A stretch of 6,249 nt of DNA from JAIYDJ01 sp038246975 (lineage in GTDB: Bacteria; Pseudomonadota; Alphaproteobacteria; Rhodobacterales; Rhodobacteraceae). A program made the translations under genes and the position numbers. The DNA lies in assembly GCA_038246975.1 (NCBI GenBank), contig JBBRVJ010000209.1, forward strand, positions 1 to 6,249, written 5' to 3'. The notes under the pieces were generated by a model. That model was given only the letters and a program-made list of their open reading frames with translations, did not search any database and was not told the origin of the DNA. Of the stretch, positions 4,583 to 6,249 are shown piece after piece; positions within the stretch are counted from its first letter, which is position 1; every line of letters begins with the position of its first letter.

Positions 4583-5146
4583 TCAGCCCCCAGCTTGAGA
4601 CGGGCGCTCGATCCAGATGGCGCAGAAGCTGCTACCGTCGGCCTGTTCCTGAATCTGTCCGCCTGCGGAAGTGCAGTAGATGCGTGGAAACTGCCCGAAC
4701 TCGCGCGCATCACCCCGACCCATGATCAGAAACGCCGCCAGAAGCCCCAGAACGGCCCCGCCAGCGCCAACCGATGCCAACCACACCCAGAACCCGCCGA
4801 AGTAGCGCCAAGCCTCTCTGCGGGCCTGTCCTGCGGCTTTTGAGAGGTCTCTGGCCGCTGCGATGGTTTCGGCATGGCTTTTCTCGATAGCCCTGCTGGC
4901 GGCATCGGTGGCTGCGAGGATGGTTTCCAGCGCCAGTTTTTCCAGCCGCAGGTCCATGCGCTCGGAAATGGCCTCGTAGACAGCTTGTCCGGTCTGGGCC
5001 ATCGAAGCCACGCCCTGGACAAGTTGCTGGTTCAGGGCTTCGGCCTCGGTCTTGTTGAGGCTGGTTCGTTGGAGATGGGCAATCTGTTGCCCAATGCGGG
5101 CCAGCTCGTCGGCGAGAATTTCGAAGGAGTCCCTGCCGTCGTTCAT
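4583..5146 (-). CDS. Coiled-coil, single-span membrane protein of the mobilization operon
   Basis: The protein has 187 aa. Residues 1-110 are helical and charged (ELARIGQQIAHLQRTSLNKT and onward), probably a coiled coil in the cytoplasm. Residues about 118-142 (FWVWLASVGAGGAVLGLLAA and following) form one hydrophobic span with a basic flank before it (QARREAWR), which predicts N-in/C-out. After it comes a short domain with two cysteines (IYCTSAGGQIQEQADGSSFC, residues 157-175) ending near AIWI, which could form a disulfide in the periplasm. Its ATG overlaps the stop of the small mobilization gene by 4 bp, so they are coupled. The architecture resembles the membrane-anchored accessory proteins next to MobA/MobL relaxases (MobB-like, DUF6118-like), which may dock the relaxosome at the membrane or a coupling protein. 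The family assignment is tentative. Confidence 0.75.
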   Translation of the reverse strand: MNDGRDSFEILADELARIGQQIAHLQRTSLNKTEAEALNQQLVQGVASMAQTGQAVYEAISERMDLRLEKLALETILAATDAASRAIEKSHAETIAAARDLSKAAGQARREAWRYFGGFWVWLASVGAGGAVLGLLAAFLIMGRGDAREFGQFPRIYCTSAGGQIQEQADGSSFCAIWIERPSQAGG

Positions 5147-5409
5147 GCTTCACCGGCCCCGGCGCTTTGCGCCTTGGCATCGAGGTCAGCCAGAAGCCCC
5201 GCAACCTCCTTCTGATCGACTTCCCTGGTCGCGTTCTTGCGGAGGGTCGAAGCCAACCACTTGGCAATCTTGGGGTCTTTCAGGGCTTCGGTCGTGACGA
5301 TGGCCCCGACAATAATCTTGCGGCGGGTGTCCTGTGCCTTTGCCCGTGTTTTGAGGCGGGCCAGTTTTGCCTGAGCCTCAGCTACCTGTTGTTCAATCGT
5401 CCGCACCAT
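5143..5409 (-). CDS. Small relaxosome protein, MobC/TraD-like
   Basis: The protein has 88 aa from the ATG at 5409. An N-terminal amphipathic helix (EQQVAEAQAKLARLKTRAKA) is followed by QDTRRKIIVGAIV (26-38). This DTRRKI-x-xGA segment characterises the short TraD/MobC-type proteins encoded beside MOBQ relaxases. The remainder (WLASTLRKNATREVDQKEVA) is helical with a charged end. Such proteins bind oriT and help the relaxase reach its nick site. An upstream in-frame GTG at 5484 would add 25 residues but lies inside the probable oriT and adds nothing family-like, so I prefer 5409, although its Shine-Dalgarno is weak. It is divergent from the relaxase and is the first gene of a two-gene operon with the membrane protein. 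Confidence 0.8.
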   Translation of the reverse strand: MVRTIEQQVAEAQAKLARLKTRAKAQDTRRKIIVGAIVTTEALKDPKIAKWLASTLRKNATREVDQKEVAGLLADLDAKAQSAGAGEA

Positions 5410-5462
5410 TTCGCCGCTCTGTCGCTCGTTCCGGTTGTGCTTTTGGCCGGAATGTAGGAAGG

Positions 5463-5491
5463 TTGCAAGACACGAAGTGCCCACTTATACA
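5463..5491 (+). promoter_or_regulatory. Candidate relaxase promoter overlapping oriT
   Basis: -35 TTGCAA (5463-5468), a 17-bp spacer and -10 TATACA (5486-5491) match 8 of 12 consensus bases and point to the relaxase at 5564. The -10 lies on the nick-region sequence, so relaxosome binding would repress the gene, as is known for RSF1010. Function is inferred. Confidence 0.45.
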
Positions 5492-5507
5492 AACGCTGCG
5501 CGTTTGT
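5474..5507 (-). other. Probable origin of transfer (oriT), RSF1010-like
   Basis: On the minus strand, arms ACAAACGC and GCGTTTGT (5507-5500 and 5496-5489; 8 bp, 3-base loop) are followed by ATAAGTGGGCACTTCG. RSF1010/R1162-type origins have an inverted repeat followed by TAAATG or TAAGTG and then GCGCCC at the nick. The order, spacing and TAAGTG core agree, while the bases after the core differ. The place, between a relaxase and a divergent accessory gene, is also right. A nick would be expected after TAAGTG, near 5482, on the minus strand. Confidence 0.65.
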
Positions 5508-5563
5508 GTGGGCAATGGGCGCTGCACTCCCCTTTGAACCCCAAGCTAAGGCACCGCGCGGAA

Positions 5564-6249
5564 ATGGCGATCTATCACCTTCGGGCCACGATGATTTCTC
5601 GATCTGCTGGCCGCAGTGCGACGGCAGCGGCGGCTTATCGCAGCGCGACCCACATCGAAGATCATCGCACCGGGCTTTCCTTCGATTACCGCGCGCGCAG
5701 CGGCGTCGATCATGTCGAAATCCTCGCCCCTGCCGCTGCGCCGGAATGGGTGCAGGACCGGGCGGCGCTGTGGAACGCGGTCGAGGCGGCCGAGACCCGG
5801 AAGAATTCGCAGGTTGCCCGCGAAATCCGGGTGGCCTTGCCCGACGAGCTGGACCACGCGCAGCGGGTGGAGCTGGTGCGCGACTTCTGCCAGCGCCAGT
5901 TCGTGGACCGGGGCATGGTGGCCGACATCGCCCATCATGCGCCGGGGCGCGAGGGCGATGATCGCAACCACCACGCCCATATCCTGCTTACCACGCGCGA
6001 AATCGCCGCCGATGGCTTCACGACCAAGAACCGCGACTGGAACGCCGTCGAGGTTCTGGAGGGGTGGCGCGAGGCGTGGGCGCGGGACAGCAACCTTGCC
6101 CTTGAGCTATCCGGCCATGCCGAGCGGATCGACCATCGCACCCTTGAGGCGCAGCGCATCGAGGCGTTGGAGCTGGCCCACTTCGCCCATGAGCGGGGCG
6201 ATGAGGCCGAGGCACTGGAACACACCGTCCGGGCTGTCGCGCTGGATCG
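5564..6249 (+). CDS. mobA: MobA/MobL-family relaxase (MOBQ), N-terminal catalytic part
   Basis: The gene starts at the ATG at 5564 with MAIYHLRATMISRSAGRSAT, the standard opening of this family, and continues through the window end to 691 (411 aa on the circle). The enzyme nicks one strand at oriT, stays bound to the 5' end through a tyrosine and leads the strand into the recipient. Tyr25 in AAAAYRSA is the likely nucleophile. KNSQVAREIRVALPDEL (80-96) is the second motif with its conserved Glu. HH at 124-125 and NHHAHILLTTRE (135-146) supply the metal-binding histidines of motif III. FTTKNRDWN (152-160) is also typical. All key residues are present, so it looks active. The Shine-Dalgarno is weak (AAGG at 5548-5551). 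No type IV secretion or coupling gene accompanies it, so a helper plasmid must provide the channel. Confidence 0.95.
   Translation, partial: MAIYHLRATMISRSAGRSATAAAAYRSATHIEDHRTGLSFDYRARSGVDHVEILAPAAAPEWVQDRAALWNAVEAAETRKNSQVAREIRVALPDELDHAQRVELVRDFCQRQFVDRGMVADIAHHAPGREGDDRNHHAHILLTTREIAADGFTTKNRDWNAVEVLEGWREAWARDSNLALELSGHAERIDHRTLEAQRIEALELAHFAHERGDEAEALEHTVRAVALD
6109..6249. repeat. Terminal redundancy, right copy (circular closure)
   Basis: Identical to positions 1-141; see that entry. It shows the sequence to be one full turn of a circle plus 141 bases. Confidence 0.95.

Noticed and set aside
4231..4713. 160-aa open frame on the minus strand across the iterons
   Set aside because: It covers the iteron array and overlaps the membrane-protein gene in another frame. 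Its repeated residues merely reflect the iterons, and it resembles no protein family.
5410..5484. GTG start giving a 113-aa small mobilization protein
   Set aside because: The extra 25 residues lie over the probable oriT and do not look like the family's N-terminus.
5506..5961. 151-aa open frame on the plus strand over the relaxase start
   Set aside because: It is in a different frame from the relaxase, whose motifs are unmistakable; this translation is an Arg/Gly/Pro-rich shadow of high GC.
1..6249. Terminal direct repeats as a transposon or phage terminal redundancy
   Set aside because: There is no transposase or phage gene, the relaxase frame is continuous through the junction, and the identity is exact, as expected of an overlap in a circular assembly.

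Overview
The window is a complete small circular plasmid written out linearly. Its last 141 bases (6109-6249) are identical to its first 141 (1-141), so the circle closes at about 6108 bp. No chromosomal genes, rRNA, tRNA, transposase, resistance gene or CRISPR array is visible. The backbone is GC-rich and has an alphaproteobacterial look: a Pfam 'RPA'-type replication initiator, a MobA/MobL (MOBQ) relaxase and a small DTRRK-type mobilization protein. I cannot name the genus.

Replication and maintenance: an iteron origin (about 4241-4489) carries six 17-bp iterons in two sequence classes, a DnaA-box-like site and five copies of an AACACT/AGTGTT hexamer. The initiator gene repA (4221 to 3211, minus strand) starts directly beside the iterons. 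It is followed by a gene for a DNA-binding protein with an N-terminal helix-turn-helix and a coiled-coil tail (3138 to 2707). That gene carries a 43-bp GTTGC/GCAAC repeat in its promoter and a second, diverged copy inside its own coding sequence. Next on the same strand is a RelE/HigB-type toxin with an XRE antitoxin (2637 to 2024), overlapping by 4 bp.

Mobilization: the relaxase gene crosses the artificial ends (5564 to 6249, continuing to 691; 411 aa). Divergent from it are a small relaxosome protein (5409 to 5143) and a coiled-coil, single-span membrane protein (5146 to 4583), also overlapping by 4 bp. The 154-bp gap between the divergent genes holds an inverted repeat followed, on the minus strand, by an RSF1010-like TAAGTG nick-region sequence, the likely oriT. 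There is no type IV secretion system or coupling protein, so the plasmid should be mobilizable but not self-transmissible.

Cargo: between the relaxase and the toxin-antitoxin pair lie two convergent genes of visibly lower GC that I cannot assign to a family. One encodes a small secreted protein with six cysteines (801-1268). The other encodes a cysteine-free 203-aa protein with a flagellin-like N-terminus (1895 to 1284). An 18-bp perfect palindrome separates them. These two genes and the duplicated 43-bp operator-like element are the least explained parts of the plasmid.
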